A stretch of 50,677 nt of DNA, taken from an uncultured Pseudoteredinibacter sp. (lineage in GTDB: Bacteria; Pseudomonadota; Gammaproteobacteria; Pseudomonadales; Cellvibrionaceae). A program made the translations under genes and the position numbers. The stretch is from positions 1-50,677 of the forward strand of contig NZ_CANMSS010000017.1 of the NCBI RefSeq assembly GCF_947500695.1, given 5' to 3'. The notes beneath the pieces are model-generated. The model was not told where the DNA came from. It saw only the letters and a list, made by a program, of their open reading frames with translations, and made no database searches. Below, piece after piece: positions 50,560 through 50,677 of the stretch (within the stretch, counting starts at the first letter, position 1; every line of letters starts with the position of its first letter).

Positions 50560-50587
50560 TTGTCTTTTGCCGTTAAATCATTAAGAT
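50560..50587 (+). promoter_or_regulatory. Promoter of tRNA-Lys
   Basis: TTGTCT at 50560-50565 and TAAGAT at 50582-50587 with a 16-bp spacer. The GC-rich discriminator GCGCC follows, as is usual for stable-RNA promoters under stringent control. Confidence 0.65.
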
Positions 50588-50600
50588 ATGCGCCTCTTTT

Positions 50601-50676
50601 GGGTCGTTAGCTCAGTTGGTAGAGCAGTTGGCTTTTAACCAATTGGTCACTGGTTCGAATCCAGTACGACCCACCA
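50601..50676 (+). tRNA. tRNA-Lys (anticodon UUU), CCA encoded
   Basis: 76 nt with canonical numbering. Acceptor GGGTCGT/ACGACCC, discriminator A, CCA encoded at 50674-50676. Anticodon loop CTTTTAA with TTT at 50634-50636; T arm ACTGG-TTCGAAT-CCAGT. The window ends one base later, so more tRNAs may follow. Confidence 0.98.
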
Positions 50677-50677
50677 T

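Overview
The window reads as core chromosome of a marine-type gammaproteobacterium, most like the Cellvibrionales/Pseudomonadales group. I infer this from gene order and protein style; no database was searched. The strongest cue is the stretch from fmdB-aspS through ruvC-ruvA-ruvB-ybgC-tolQ-tolR-tolA-tolB-pal-cpoB-queE-queC to tRNA-Lys, which follows the pseudomonad order. Other cues are holD-rimI, a Pseudomonas-like guanidinobutyrase, and an HU-family protein with a Lys/Ala-rich tail. No IS element, prophage, integrase or CRISPR array is visible.

Layout. (1) 1-4737: the 3' part of a giant repetitive Ig-like/cadherin-like surface or secreted protein. (2) 4851-5883: a glutathione peroxidase-ohrR peroxide-response unit with its own operator. 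(3) 6064-7784: leuA behind a Leu-rich leader ORF that may be an attenuator. (4) 7950-9306: holD-rimI, then a convergent TonB-domain lipoprotein. (5) 9878-15696: metabolic genes (SCP2-type thiolase, GNAT, class V aminotransferase, asparaginase, aldehyde dehydrogenase). (6) 15833-19711: a minus-strand cluster with a partial molybdenum cofactor pathway (MOSC protein, moaB, moaA, mobA) plus DUF1244 and VOC proteins. (7) 19861-26466: pdxH, a membrane FMN glutamate-synthase-like protein, a quinone oxidoreductase, a zinc-ribbon/rhomboid fusion, a CaiB-type CoA transferase and a DinB-fold protein. (8) 26679-32661: dps, gabD, two overlapping paralogous LysR genes, guanidinobutyrase and a shikimate-kinase paralogue; gabD, the LysR pair and gbuA together suggest 4-guanidinobutyrate to GABA to succinate catabolism. 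(9) 32744-33843: a DUF2799 lipoprotein and the HU-like protein. (10) 34186-50676: the syntenic backbone fmdB-aspS, ruvCAB, ybgC-tolQRAB-pal-cpoB, queE, queC, tRNA-Lys. It is interrupted at two places: by a large beta-propeller sensor kinase where yebC would be expected, and by a periplasmic solute-binding protein between queE and queC.

The parts least explained by known genes are non-coding. The main one is a ~265-nt element at 22138-22401 built from three sets of matching inverted arms. Others are the leucine-rich leader before leuA, a nested inverted repeat between tolB and pal, and perfect palindromes or tandem repeats in several promoter regions (dps/gabD, LysR/gbuA, HU, caiB-like, the solute-binding gene). 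These are reported as separate findings. I saw no complete, obviously new multi-gene defence or mobile system.
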